Assembly: GCF_007667275.1 (NCBI RefSeq)
Contig: NZ_VDQT01000004.1
Span: 124,001-188,000 of the forward strand
Length of the DNA stretch: 64,000 nt
Origin: Stenotrophomonas rhizophila
GTDB taxonomy: Bacteria; Pseudomonadota; Gammaproteobacteria; Xanthomonadales; Xanthomonadaceae
Reading direction: 5' to 3'
The translations under genes and the position numbers were made by a program. Of the stretch, positions 27,782 to 41,743 are shown piece by piece. Positions within the stretch are counted from its first letter, which is position 1. Each line of letters opens with the position of its first letter. The notes under the pieces are model-generated. The model was not told the DNA's origin, ran no database searches, and saw nothing but the letters and a program-made list of their open reading frames with translations.

Positions 27782-28687
27782 ATGTTCTTTCGCAACCTGA
27801 CGCTGTTCCGCTTCCCCGCCGCCACCGATTTTTCCGAGGTCGACACCCTGCTGCCGCAGGTCCTGCTCAAGCCGGTGGGACCGCTTGAAATGTCGTCGCG
27901 CGGTTTCATTTCCCCGTTCGGCCGGGAGGAAAAGGCCGTGTTCTCGCACCGCGTCGGCGACGCGCTGTGGCTGACCGTGGGCGGTGAGGACAAGATCCTG
28001 CCGGGTGCGGTGGTCAACGACCTGCTGGCGCGCAAGCTGGAGGAAATCGAGGAAAAAGAAGGACGCAAGCCGGGTGGCCGCGAGCGCAAGCGCATGAAGG
28101 ACGACCTGCTGCACGAACTGATGCCGCGCGCCTTCGTGAAGAGCTCGCGTACCGACGCCCTGGTCGACCTGACCCACGGCTTCGTGGCGGTGGACTGCTC
28201 GAGCAGCAAGAAGGGCGAGAACATGATGTCCGACATCCGCGGGCTGCTCGGCAGTTTCCCGGCCATGCCGCTGAACGCCGAAGTGGCGCCGCGCTCGATC
28301 CTGACCGGGTGGATTGCCGGCGAGCCGCTGCCGACCGGGCTGAGCCTGGGCGAAGAGTGCGAAATGAAGGACCCGGCCGAGGGCGGGGCGGTGGTCAAGT
28401 GCCAGCACCAGGAACTGCGCTGCGACGAGATCGACAAGCACCTGGACGCCGGCAAGCAGGTCACCAAACTGGCCCTGGTGTTCGAGGACAACCTGTCGTT
28501 CGTGCTCGGCGACGACCTGATCGTGCGCAAGCTGAAGTTCCTCGACGGTGCCCTGGACCAGCTCGAGCACGCCGACGAAGACGGACGCCGCGCTGAACTG
28601 GACGCCCGCTTCGCCCTGCAGAGCGGCGAGGTGCGCCGCCTGTTCCTGCTGCTGGAAGAAGCCTTCAAGCTCAGCAAGGCGGATTGA
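27782..28687 (+). CDS. rdgC: Recombination-associated protein RdgC
   Basis: A 301-residue protein of RdgC length with the N terminus MFFRNLTLFRFP and conserved GFISPFGREE and LTGWIAGEP. RdgC forms a ring around DNA and restrains RecA. The start at 27782 gives the family's N terminus, although the frame stays open upstream into ttcA. It lies 53 bases after ttcA. Confidence 0.94.
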   Translation: MFFRNLTLFRFPAATDFSEVDTLLPQVLLKPVGPLEMSSRGFISPFGREEKAVFSHRVGDALWLTVGGEDKILPGAVVNDLLARKLEEIEEKEGRKPGGRERKRMKDDLLHELMPRAFVKSSRTDALVDLTHGFVAVDCSSSKKGENMMSDIRGLLGSFPAMPLNAEVAPRSILTGWIAGEPLPTGLSLGEECEMKDPAEGGAVVKCQHQELRCDEIDKHLDAGKQVTKLALVFEDNLSFVLGDDLIVRKLKFLDGALDQLEHADEDGRRAELDARFALQSGEVRRLFLLLEEAFKLSKAD

Positions 28688-28701
28688 CCATCCCCCACGC
28701 C

Positions 28702-28762
28702 GTAGAGCGGGGCTCTGCCCCGCTGCACGTCATCCGGTCAGCGGGGCAGAGCCCCGCTCTAC
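28702..28762. repeat. Inverted SMAG pair (head-to-head GTAG repeats)
   Basis: GTAG-AGCGGGGC-TCT-GCCCCGCT (28702-28724) and its inverted copy ending CTAC (28740-28762), with 15 bases between. The two could also pair with each other into one long stem. Located between rdgC and the peptidase gene. Confidence 0.75.
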
Positions 28763-28814
28763 GCAGATGGGTCCCCAGTCATCTGCCCGCCAGCACGAGC
28801 GCTATGCTGTACCC

Positions 28815-29597
28815 ATGCCCGGATTCCTCCGCCGCCTGATCTCCCCGGCTGCCGCCCCGACCCTGCAGCGCGACACCGTGCGCCTGCGCCTGGAGGACGA
28901 CGCGGAGATCGACGTGCTGCGCGTTCGCGACCCGCGCGCGCGCCGGATCAAGCTCAGCGTGGACGAACGCGGCGTGCGCCTGACCCTGCCGCCACGCGCC
29001 AGCCTGGCGATGGGCGAACGGTTCCTGCAGCAGCACCGCGACTGGTTGTCCACCCAGCTGCGCAACTACCAGGCACAGAACCTGCCGCCGCCGCTGGTGA
29101 TCGGGGAATCGGGACTGCTGCCCCTGCGTGGCGAGCTGTTGCCGCTGCGCTGGGAAACCGGGCGCTATGCGCGCCTGCTGCTCGACGACGACGGGGCCTG
29201 CATGCACCTGCCCGCACGGGGCACCGATGCCACGGTGAAGCGCACCCTGCGCGACTTCTACGAAGCGCAGACCCGCGCCGACGTGGGCCAGTGGCTGCCG
29301 CGTTACCTGCCCAGCCTGCCACGCGCGCCGGCGCGGTTGCGGCTGAAGGTGATGTCCTCGCAGTGGGGTTCGCTGGCGCCGGACGGCAGCATGGCACTGG
29401 ACCTTGCGCTGGTGCTGGGGCGGCCGTCGGCGTTCGAATACGTGCTGGTGCACGAGCTCTGCCACCTGATCCAGGCCAATCACTCGCCGGCGTTCTGGGC
29501 CGAAGTGGAGCAGCGTTTCCCAGCCTGGCGTGCCGAGCGGGATTACTTCCAGCTGGAAGGTCGCCGGCTCAAGGCGATGCTGCGGCAGCTGCTGTAA
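28815..29597 (+). CDS. YgjP-like metallopeptidase (DUF45, M48-related)
   Basis: A 260-residue protein with the DUF45/YgjP plan: a basic N-terminal strand region (RRIKLSVDERGVRLTLPP) and, near the C terminus, HELCH followed by NHSPAFW, giving the two zinc histidines plus a third in NHS. RLKVMSSQWGSLAPDG is a conserved loop. Predicted cytoplasmic zinc peptidase; no signal peptide. The family often sits near restriction or housekeeping genes; here it stands alone. Confidence 0.87.
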   Translation: MPGFLRRLISPAAAPTLQRDTVRLRLEDDAEIDVLRVRDPRARRIKLSVDERGVRLTLPPRASLAMGERFLQQHRDWLSTQLRNYQAQNLPPPLVIGESGLLPLRGELLPLRWETGRYARLLLDDDGACMHLPARGTDATVKRTLRDFYEAQTRADVGQWLPRYLPSLPRAPARLRLKVMSSQWGSLAPDGSMALDLALVLGRPSAFEYVLVHELCHLIQANHSPAFWAEVEQRFPAWRAERDYFQLEGRRLKAMLRQLL

Positions 29598-29616
29598 GCC
29601 TGCTTCGGTGGGGTTT

Positions 29617-29672
29617 GCCACGCAGGGCGTGGCACTACGCGCACCCGGTCGTAGAGCCACGCCCTGCGTGGC
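29617..29672. repeat. Inverted SMAG pair
   Basis: A minus copy GCCACGC-AGG-GCGTGGC-A-CTAC (29617-29638) and a plus copy GTAG-A-GCCACGC-CCT-GCGTGGC (29651-29672), 12 bases apart. Confidence 0.75.
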
Positions 29673-29749
29673 TGCTTTCGACCTTGTTGCATGGGATCGC
29701 TGCCTGACGCGCGGGAATCTGGCGGCTTCTGCCGCCACCCGGAACGCCC

Positions 29750-30394
29750 ATGTCGACGATGGCATCGGTTGCCTTCGACGTGCTTACCAATGTGCTTGCC
29801 GCGGCCGTGCTTGGCACGGTAGCGCTGCTGCGGACGCGCGTGCCGGATGTGTCCGGGGTCTGGACCCTGACCCGCCTTGCGCCGGGGGGCGCGGCCGACG
29901 CGGTGTACCTGGTGATGCTGTCGCAGAGTGGCACGCGCGTGGAGGGCGTGGCCGAATGCGTGCAGTGGCGTACCGGCCAAGGGCCCCTGCGGCCGCTGCC
30001 AGCGCGCGAACGCACACGGGTGGAGGTCAGCGGCGGGTTGTATGGCAGCGTGTTCCACCGCAAGCGCTTCCGCCTGCTGTTCCGCGAAACCGGGCGGCGC
30101 CAGGGCAGCATCGCCACGCACGGGATGGATCGACGCGAAAGCGATGACCATTGGCGCGGCAGCTATATCGCCAGTGCCGATGGCAGCAGTGGCCACAGCG
30201 ACTGGCGACGGGGACAGGGCGTGCACGGTTTCGCCGCCCCCGGCGACACGCAGCCAGCGACGGTGGGCGCCTGCCGGGAATCAGACGATGCGGCGCGCGG
30301 GGAGCCGCGCGATCAGCGCGACGGCTGCGCGCGCAGCGCGGCCGCCTGCGCCCAACGCGCCGCCACGCGCGGTGCGGTGATGCAGACCGCCTGA
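29750..30394 (+). CDS. Membrane-anchored hypothetical protein
   Basis: A frame of 214 residues with good codon bias in its first ~165 residues. One N-terminal membrane helix (about 8-28) is followed by a strand-rich domain starting VSGVWTLTR and YLVMLSQSGTRVEGVAE, resembling a small lipocalin-like or Ig-like fold. The last ~28 residues run antisense into the 3' end of the methylglyoxal synthase gene (82-base overlap) and are Arg/Ala/Gly-rich, so a frameshift or late stop loss near 30280 is possible. Function unknown. Confidence 0.6.
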   Translation: MSTMASVAFDVLTNVLAAAVLGTVALLRTRVPDVSGVWTLTRLAPGGAADAVYLVMLSQSGTRVEGVAECVQWRTGQGPLRPLPARERTRVEVSGGLYGSVFHRKRFRLLFRETGRRQGSIATHGMDRRESDDHWRGSYIASADGSSGHSDWRRGQGVHGFAAPGDTQPATVGACRESDDAARGEPRDQRDGCARSAAACAQRAATRGAVMQTA

Positions 30395-31191
30395 TCGGTC
30401 ACGGTGGTGACCGCGCGCTCCAGCAGCTGGATGTCGGCCTCGTGCTGGCGCGCCACGTGCGGGTCTTCGAAGAAGATCGCGCGCTGGCAGCGACCCTCGA
30501 GCACCTGGTCGGCGATCTGCGCGTCGCCGCCCATCGGCCCGCTTTGATAGCGGGTGACCCATTCCTGGTCCCGGGCCCAGCCGCGGCTCCAGGCAAGTTC
30601 GTTCAGGCGCTGGCCGGTGGTGCCGGTACCGACGCGGCTGCGGAACCGCGACAGCAGGTCGAAATGCTCGTCGGCGAAGGCCAGCATGGCGGGCTTCATC
30701 GCATCGTGGGCAATCAGCGCCAGCGTGTGCTGTTCGAAGGCATGCAGGTCATGGGCGCCCGGGTCAGCGGACAAGCCGGCGTGCACGCGCTCTACCTCCA
30801 CCCAGTCGCGCGCGGTGGCCACGGTGGAAATGAACGGCTTGCCGTGGATGACGCACTGGCGCTTGAGCGCGGTGGCTTCGGGGAACACCGAGGAGGGGTC
30901 GACCGGATCCATCAGGTAGATCGCGCCGTCGAGGGTGCGCTCGGGCGTGCCCATGCCGACCACTTCGGCGACCAGCTTCATCAGCCCGCCTTCGCGGCCG
31001 TTGGGATAGCGGCGCAGGGTCGGGAAGTCGGGCAGGAAGCCCAGCCGCTGGATCGCGTCGTAAGTGCGCCCGACCGCATGCAGCTCGACGCCCAGCTCGC
31101 GCAGCCCGCTGTCGCTGGCGCGCAGCCAGCGGAACAGGGCGGCGTGCTTGTCGTGGTGGTGCAGCCGATTGGCGGCCAGGCCGATGCGCAT
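30313..31191 (-). CDS. mgsA: Methylglyoxal synthase with a tandem, degenerate N-terminal copy
   Basis: A 292-residue protein, nearly twice the usual ~150. Residues 155-280 form a complete MgsA domain: ALIAHD (H162, D163), TGTTG (189-193), SGPMGGD with catalytic D223, and FFEDP (240-244). The first half repeats the same order with changed residues: HAVGRT for the TGTTG loop, GREGGL where GGD should be, and YLMDP for FFEDP. So the second domain is predicted active (dihydroxyacetone phosphate to methylglyoxal) and the first looks like a regulatory relic. A bypass of lower glycolysis. The 3' end overlaps the convergent hypothetical gene. Confidence 0.88.
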   Translation of the reverse strand: MRIGLAANRLHHHDKHAALFRWLRASDSGLRELGVELHAVGRTYDAIQRLGFLPDFPTLRRYPNGREGGLMKLVAEVVGMGTPERTLDGAIYLMDPVDPSSVFPEATALKRQCVIHGKPFISTVATARDWVEVERVHAGLSADPGAHDLHAFEQHTLALIAHDAMKPAMLAFADEHFDLLSRFRSRVGTGTTGQRLNELAWSRGWARDQEWVTRYQSGPMGGDAQIADQVLEGRCQRAIFFEDPHVARQHEADIQLLERAVTTVTDQAVCITAPRVAARWAQAAALRAQPSR

Positions 31192-31257
31192 GGGGATCCT
31201 TGGTTAAGCCGGAAGCGACATTCTATGGCGCATTTTGGGTTGCCTGGATCGCCAACG

Positions 31258-31288
31258 CTACGTGGGACACGCCACGCGTGTCCCACGC
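31258..31288. repeat. SMAG-like hairpin repeat
   Basis: CGTGGGACACGC-CAC-GCGTGTCCCACG, a 12-bp perfect stem, same core as the repeat at 19120. Header is GCTA rather than GTAG. Confidence 0.6.
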
Positions 31289-31405
31289 AATGCCCGACCA
31301 CCCAGCGCTCATCCGCCTTCACACCTTTTCGTAAAAGTTGCATGGGCGCCCATAGGGGTCATAACCGACATTGGCGTCCACCCTACGCCACCCAGGTTTC
31401 CCCAC

Positions 31406-31678
31406 ATGCCCTTGACCGCTTCCCCTACCGTTTCGCCGGTGCAGACGCTGGCCCACGATCGCAGTGCCCGCATCCGCGCGCTGGGGCGCCTGCTGCGCCA
31501 TGCCGCCAGCGGCGACGCCGATGTGCTGCTGGTGGGGCTGGCCCGCATGCTGGATGCGCACATCGAATGCGACCATGGCGATGCCGCCAGCAATGCCCGC
31601 ATCCGCAGCCAGCTGGATGAGATCCAGTTGCTGTTGGCATTGGAGATCGAACGCGCTGGTTTGCGGGCAGCCGCCTGA
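31406..31678 (+). CDS. Small hypothetical protein
   Basis: Ninety residues starting MPLTASPTVSP. The body is a single predicted helix bundle: RIRALGRLLRHAASGDADVLLVGLARML and NARIRSQLDEIQLLLALEIERAGL. No cysteine motif or signal peptide. Codon bias is good. I do not recognise a family. It stands alone upstream of a repeat cluster. Confidence 0.55.
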   Translation: MPLTASPTVSPVQTLAHDRSARIRALGRLLRHAASGDADVLLVGLARMLDAHIECDHGDAASNARIRSQLDEIQLLLALEIERAGLRAAA

Positions 31679-31692
31679 TTCCAGCGCTGCGT

Positions 31693-31790
31693 GGGCCGGC
31701 CAACGGCCGGCGCTACCCGCCCTGGTCGTCATCACCCGTAGCGTCTGCCCGCCGGCAGCACTCACCGGTAGCGCCGGCCGTTGGCCGGCC
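31693..31790. repeat. Two inverted SMAG repeats
   Basis: GCCGGCC-AAC-GGCCGGC followed by GCTAC (31693-31716) and GTAG-C-GCCGGCC-GTT-GGCCGGC (31768-31790). The stem is identical in both and also found at 33277. Confidence 0.75.
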
Positions 31791-31808
31791 CACGGCTATC
31801 CGCCGGCG

Positions 31809-33300
<1,492 letters not shown>

Positions 33301-33334
33301 CGAATAGTGGGCCGGTCCGGAAACCGGCGTGGCG

Positions 33335-37789
<4,455 letters not shown>

Positions 37790-37928
37790 CTCTGCCTCTA
37801 AGTCGGGTGAGCGGCGACACTCGTCCCCGCTCAATCCGTCGAGCGCATCTGGAGGCACCGGATGCTTCGACTAGAGCACAGTTGCTGCAACGCCGCAATA
37901 CACCGTTGCAGGCGCAACCAAACCCGTT

Positions 37929-37955
37929 GGAAACCGGGCGTTCCGCCCGGTTTCC
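37929..37955 (-). terminator. Hairpin downstream of the first I78-like gene
   Basis: GGAAACCGGGCG-TTC-CGCCCGGTTTCC, a perfect 12-bp stem 12 bases beyond the stop of the I78-like gene on the minus strand and 140 bases before gltB. No T run. Confidence 0.6.
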
Positions 37956-37966
37956 GTGCCGCCAAT

Positions 37967-38383
37967 TCAGCCGCAGCGCACGCCGGTGACAACACCCTTT
38001 TCGTCCACTTCAACGTTCAGGCGTTCGCCCACGAATTCCATGGTGGTCATATCGGTGGGCTTGAGCACGCGCAGTTCGCGGGCATTGGCATCCTGCTGCG
38101 CCTGGCCACCGATTTCCTCGGAATAGGCCTGGCCGATCAGGCTCTGTACCTGGTTGGCGTCGCAGTTGCCGACCGGTGGCGCTTCAGTGGCTTTGCCCGC
38201 GGTGGCATCGGCGGGAGCGGCGGCTTCTTCTGCCGCCTTCTGTGCGTGGGCACCTGCCGCGTCCTGTTCGTCCATCGGCGGGGCCTTGCAGGCGCCCAGC
38301 AACAGCACGGTCGGGAGCAGGAGAGCGCCCAGGAGTCTGGGAGCGATGGAGGGCAGCACGCGGCGGGACGACAAGGACGACAT
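37967..38383 (-). CDS. I78-type peptidase inhibitor lipoprotein (copy 1)
   Basis: A 138-residue lipoprotein: signal ending LLGAC (Cys32), an Ala/Glu-rich linker to about residue 70, then a ~65-residue domain with the inhibitor I78 pattern, CDANQVQSLIGQ at the start, RVLKPTDMTTMEF in the middle, and VDEKGVVTGVRCG at the end with the two flanking cysteines. The family includes fungal elastase inhibitor-like proteins that block serine proteases. Here it would protect the envelope from a protease. One of three in the window. Confidence 0.85.
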   Translation of the reverse strand: MSSLSSRRVLPSIAPRLLGALLLPTVLLLGACKAPPMDEQDAAGAHAQKAAEEAAAPADATAGKATEAPPVGNCDANQVQSLIGQAYSEEIGGQAQQDANARELRVLKPTDMTTMEFVGERLNVEVDEKGVVTGVRCG

Positions 38384-38520
38384 CGAGACTCCGGAAGGTT
38401 GGAAACCAGGAAGGGCAAGAGCATATCCCGAGCCGCCGCGTGAGGTGTTTGTCTTCTGTTATTGACGCGGCATCGCCGCGCCACCGACCACACTGCAGGC
38501 CCGTTCCCGCCGCTGCCTCC

Positions 38521-39576
38521 ATGCCCGCACGCCTTGCCACCCCCGAAGTCGCCGCCGCCCGCCAGGCCGGCCTGCGCTATGTCAGCGACGACCAGCCCGG
38601 CATCGCCCGGCGCAAGGCCGGCAAAGGTTTCAGTTACCGCGATGCGGACGGGCACGCAGTGCGCGACGCGGCCACCCTGGCCCGGATCCGCGCACTCGCC
38701 ATCCCCCCGGCCTACACCGAGGTCTGGATCTGCGCATTGGACAACGGCCACCTGCAGGCTACCGGGCGCGACGCGCGGCGGCGCAAGCAGTACCGATACC
38801 ACGCGGACTGGGCGCGGGTGCGCGGCGATGGCAAGTTCGACCGGGTGATCGCCTTCGGCCAGGCGCTGCCAACACTGCGGCGGCGCCTGCGCCGCGACCT
38901 CAAGCTGCCGGGGCTGCCGCAGGACAAGGTGCTGGCCATCGTGGTGGCGCTGCTGGCCGAGACCCTGGTCCGCGTGGGCAACCCCGAGTACGCCCGCGAC
39001 AACCGTTCGTATGGGCTGACCACATTGCGCAACCGCCACCTGGAGCTGGTGCGCGGCGGGCGCGCACGCATGCGCTTCCGGGGCAAGTCGGGCCAGGAGC
39101 ACGAGGTGGAGATCAACGACCAGCGCCTGGTCGAGCTGATCCGACGCTGCCAGCAGTTGCCGGGCCAGGCCCTGTTCCAGTACCGCGACGACGACGGCAC
39201 CATCCAGCCGGTGGACTCGGGCCAGGTCAACGCCTACCTGCGCGACGCGATGGGCGAGGACTTCAGTGCCAAGGACTTCCGCACCTGGGGCGGCACCGTG
39301 GCGGCGCTGCGCCATTTCGCGGCCACCGCGCTGCCGGAGTCGCCCAGCGAGCGCGCGCTGGCCGCGCTGCAGAAGGAGGTCATCTGCCAGGTGGCCGCAC
39401 GCCTCGGCAACACGCCGGCCGTGTGCCGCAAGGCCTACATCGACCCCAGCGTGTTCGACGGCTGGCGCGCCGGCTCATTGGTGAAGCTGGCCACCCTGCG
39501 CGGCGACCGCCAATGGGAGCAGGCCACGCTCAAGTTCCTGCGCATGGCAAGGAAAAAGACCCGCAAGGCCCGCTGA
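38521..39576 (+). CDS. DNA topoisomerase IB
   Basis: A 351-residue poxvirus-like type IB enzyme. The N-terminal domain (about 1-90) has GLRYVSDDQPGIARRKAG and CALDNGHLQATGRDA; the catalytic domain has RKQYRYH, NRSYGLTTLRNRH, the KxGxxH-like region and the nucleophilic tyrosine in CRKAYIDPSVF. It nicks one strand to relax supercoils through a 3'-phosphotyrosine. Length is typical for bacterial members. The C terminus is Lys/Arg-rich. It stands alone. Confidence 0.93.
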   Translation: MPARLATPEVAAARQAGLRYVSDDQPGIARRKAGKGFSYRDADGHAVRDAATLARIRALAIPPAYTEVWICALDNGHLQATGRDARRRKQYRYHADWARVRGDGKFDRVIAFGQALPTLRRRLRRDLKLPGLPQDKVLAIVVALLAETLVRVGNPEYARDNRSYGLTTLRNRHLELVRGGRARMRFRGKSGQEHEVEINDQRLVELIRRCQQLPGQALFQYRDDDGTIQPVDSGQVNAYLRDAMGEDFSAKDFRTWGGTVAALRHFAATALPESPSERALAALQKEVICQVAARLGNTPAVCRKAYIDPSVFDGWRAGSLVKLATLRGDRQWEQATLKFLRMARKKTRKAR

Positions 39577-39667
39577 TCCCGCTGCGGCCACGGCCACCGC
39601 GATAACGTCCACAACCGTCACCGGACACGCCCACCGCCGTCACGGGAAAACGTCCCCGACCGCCGCG

Positions 39668-39690
39668 GTAGCGCCGACCGTTGGTCGGCC
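39668..39690 (+). repeat. SMAG-type GTAG hairpin repeat
   Basis: GTAG-C-GCCGACC-GTT-GGTCGGC between convergent genes. Confidence 0.75.
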
Positions 39691-39721
39691 CAAGCGGTCC
39701 AACCGCGCCCATCAACCTCGA

Positions 39722-40063
39722 TCAACCGCAGAACACGGCGGTGATGTTGTTGGTACGCCCGGTCTCGATGGTCAGCCGCTCCCCCCCACTTTCCGGACCC
39801 GGCGTAGCGCTCGCCGCACCACTCGCGGTGGCACCACTCTCCGCGCGCTGCCCGCGCACCACCACCACCTCGAGGCTGTCGCTGTCCACCCGCGCGCGTT
39901 CGACGGTGGCGGCCGATGCGGCCAGGCCGACGGCGCCGCGCACCTTGTCCACGTGGCACTGGCCCGAAATGACGCCATCAATGGGCTGCACCTGCGCGAC
40001 CGGCGTACTGCTGCAGGCGGACAGGACGGTCAAAGCGGCAACGGCAAACAGGGGACGCAACAT
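39722..40063 (-). CDS. I78-like lipoprotein (copy 2, divergent)
   Basis: A 113-residue lipoprotein (MLRPLFAVAALTVLSAC). The mature domain follows the same plan as copies 1 and 3: a first cysteine in CHVDKVRGAVG, a central VVVVRGQ where the others have KP, and an end with the VTGxxC pattern as NNITAVFCG. It is the most divergent of the three and carries an Ala/Gly/Ser-rich insertion before the last strands. Inhibitor activity is therefore less certain. Divergent from the dehydrogenase gene. Confidence 0.65.
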   Translation of the reverse strand: MLRPLFAVAALTVLSACSSTPVAQVQPIDGVISGQCHVDKVRGAVGLAASAATVERARVDSDSLEVVVVRGQRAESGATASGAASATPGPESGGERLTIETGRTNNITAVFCG

Positions 40064-40238
40064 GGCAGCACTCCAGCGGGATTCTGGTGCCCACGATGCC
40101 GCCGCGCGCGTATGCGGCGGATGAAGCCATACACAGTGTGGCGACATGCCATTCACCGGCTGCGACGGTGCGGTTGGCCACACTGCCTGTGCCCTGCCAC
40201 TTCCTCCCGGCACGGGCCACGCGTTGAAGGAGCACATC

Positions 40239-41339
40239 ATGGCCACCGCCAGAAAGACCCGCAAAACCGCCGCCTCCAAGCCCATCGCCCAGGATGCGAA
40301 GCCCGTCCGCGAGCGCACTCCGGTGGTCAAGACCGCCACCCGCAAGGCGGCCGCCACCGACCCGCGCGCGGCCCGTGTGGCGGCACGCCAGCGTCGCCTG
40401 CAGGACCAGGAAAAGGCCAAGGACGCGCGCGCTGCGGCGAAGAAGGCCAGCAAGAAGGCGGCGAAGAAGGCCACCCAGGCCGGTAGCCGCAAGCAGCCGG
40501 AGACCATGCCGGCCCAGCACATTGCCAAGCCCGGCAACGAGCACGAACTGGACCTCGCCCCGCGCTTCCTCGCGCCCGACTACGTGGGCAGCGGCAAGCT
40601 GCAGGGCAAGCGCGCGATCATCACCGGCGCCGACTCCGGCATCGGCCGCGCGGTAGCGGTGCTGTTCGCCCGCGAAGGTGCGGACGTGGCGGTGTTGCAC
40701 CTGGACGAAAAGGAGGACGCCGACGTCACGCGCCAGCACGTGGAAGCCGAAGGCACCCGCTGCGTGGTCATCGCCGGCGACGTGCGCGATCCGAAATTCT
40801 GCAACAAGGCGGTCAAACAGGTAGCCAAGGCGTTCGGCGGCATCGACATCCTGGTCAACAACGCGGCGTTCCAGCTGCACTGCGAGCGCCTGGAAGACCT
40901 GGAAGACGAGCACCTGCAGGAAACCTTGCAGACCAACATCGGCGGCTACATCCAGATGGCGCGTGCAGTGCTGCCGCACCTGCAGGAAGGCGGCTGCATC
41001 ATCAACAGCGGGTCGGAGACCGGCCTGTTCGGGAGCAAGGCGCTGATCGACTATTCCGCCACCAAGGGCGCCATCCACGCCTTTACCAAGGCCCTGGCCA
41101 GCCAGCTGCTGCCACGCGGCATCCGGGTCAACGCGGTCGCGCCGGGACCGGTGTGGACGCCGCTCAACCCGGCCGACAAGCAGGCACCGGACGTGGCCGA
41201 ATTCGGCAAGGACAGCGACATGGGCCGCCCCGCGCAGCCGGAGGAACTGTCGCCGGCGTATGTGTTCCTGGCCTCCCCGATCACCGCCAGCTACATCAGC
41301 GGCGTGATACTGCCCGTCATGGGCGGCCCGCGAGGGTGA
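40239..41339 (+). CDS. Short-chain dehydrogenase with a histone H1-like N-terminal tail
   Basis: A 366-residue protein. Residues 1-90 are basic, Lys/Ala/Arg-rich and of low complexity (ARKTRKTAASK, then AAAKKASKKAAKKATQAG), as in bacterial histone H1-like and AlgP-type tails. From about 120 a full SDR follows: NAD(P) loop TGADSGIG (129-136), NNAA and the catalytic YSATK. The body resembles the YghA/YhdF stress-related oxidoreductases. AAGGAG eight bases before the ATG at 40239 supports this start. The tail may bind nucleic acid or be a stress-related addition. Substrate unknown. Confidence 0.85.
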   Translation: MATARKTRKTAASKPIAQDAKPVRERTPVVKTATRKAAATDPRAARVAARQRRLQDQEKAKDARAAAKKASKKAAKKATQAGSRKQPETMPAQHIAKPGNEHELDLAPRFLAPDYVGSGKLQGKRAIITGADSGIGRAVAVLFAREGADVAVLHLDEKEDADVTRQHVEAEGTRCVVIAGDVRDPKFCNKAVKQVAKAFGGIDILVNNAAFQLHCERLEDLEDEHLQETLQTNIGGYIQMARAVLPHLQEGGCIINSGSETGLFGSKALIDYSATKGAIHAFTKALASQLLPRGIRVNAVAPGPVWTPLNPADKQAPDVAEFGKDSDMGRPAQPEELSPAYVFLASPITASYISGVILPVMGGPRG

Positions 41340-41402
41340 GCAGGACAACCGGTGGCGCTATTGGGGGCCATCGGCTCATGCATGGGAATTGCCTGATACA
41401 AA

Positions 41403-41418
41403 CGTATCGATGAATACG
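41403..41418. promoter_or_regulatory. Short dyad upstream of the small membrane protein gene
   Basis: CGTAT-CGATGA-ATACG, a 5-bp inverted repeat in an AT-richer patch about 70 bases before the ATG at 41489. Weak candidate operator. Confidence 0.25.
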
Positions 41419-41488
41419 ATAGCCTCGACTGCCATGCATGCGTAAACGCCGGCAGGTCCAGGACTTCACACGGAAAGGGAGAGTGTCA

Positions 41489-41635
41489 ATGGCAAGCCGC
41501 AAAGAGGGCAAAGTAATCCTTGCAGCCTTATCGATCGCTTTCGGCCTGTTTGTCTTCGGCTATCACGGGGGCAAACAGTTGGCGAAGGCGGAGAACGCCT
41601 CAGCAGCGTCGGTCGAAAAGGACCTGCAGGCGTAA
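41489..41635 (+). CDS. 48-residue single-pass membrane protein
   Basis: Begins MASRKEGKVILAALSI, with one hydrophobic helix at about residues 9-28 (ending FGYHGG) and a short polar tail. AAAGGGAGAG eight bases upstream is a strong ribosome binding site and settles the start over an ATG 51 bases earlier. No family recognised. It lies between the dehydrogenase and the BlaI-like gene. Confidence 0.6.
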   Translation: MASRKEGKVILAALSIAFGLFVFGYHGGKQLAKAENASAASVEKDLQA

Positions 41636-41685
41636 CGGGCTATCCAGAGCCGCGCTACCGTTCGTCGGCGCGCGCCCTCCGGCAC

Positions 41686-41728
41686 TTGACGACACGTGTA
41701 GTCACTGGCACCGTGGCTACACGTGTAG
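41686..41728. promoter_or_regulatory. Two BlaI-type operators over the repressor promoter
   Basis: A perfect TACACGTGTA at 41718-41727 (in the 12-bp palindrome CTACACGTGTAG) and a one-mismatch copy GACACGTGTA at 41691-41700, both followed by GTC, centres 27 bases apart. BlaI/MecI repressors bind TACA-N2-TGTA. TTGAC at 41686 could be a -35 element. The downstream site ends 16 bases before the repressor ATG, fitting autorepression. Confidence 0.75.
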
Positions 41729-41743
41729 TCAACGGAGTGTGCC

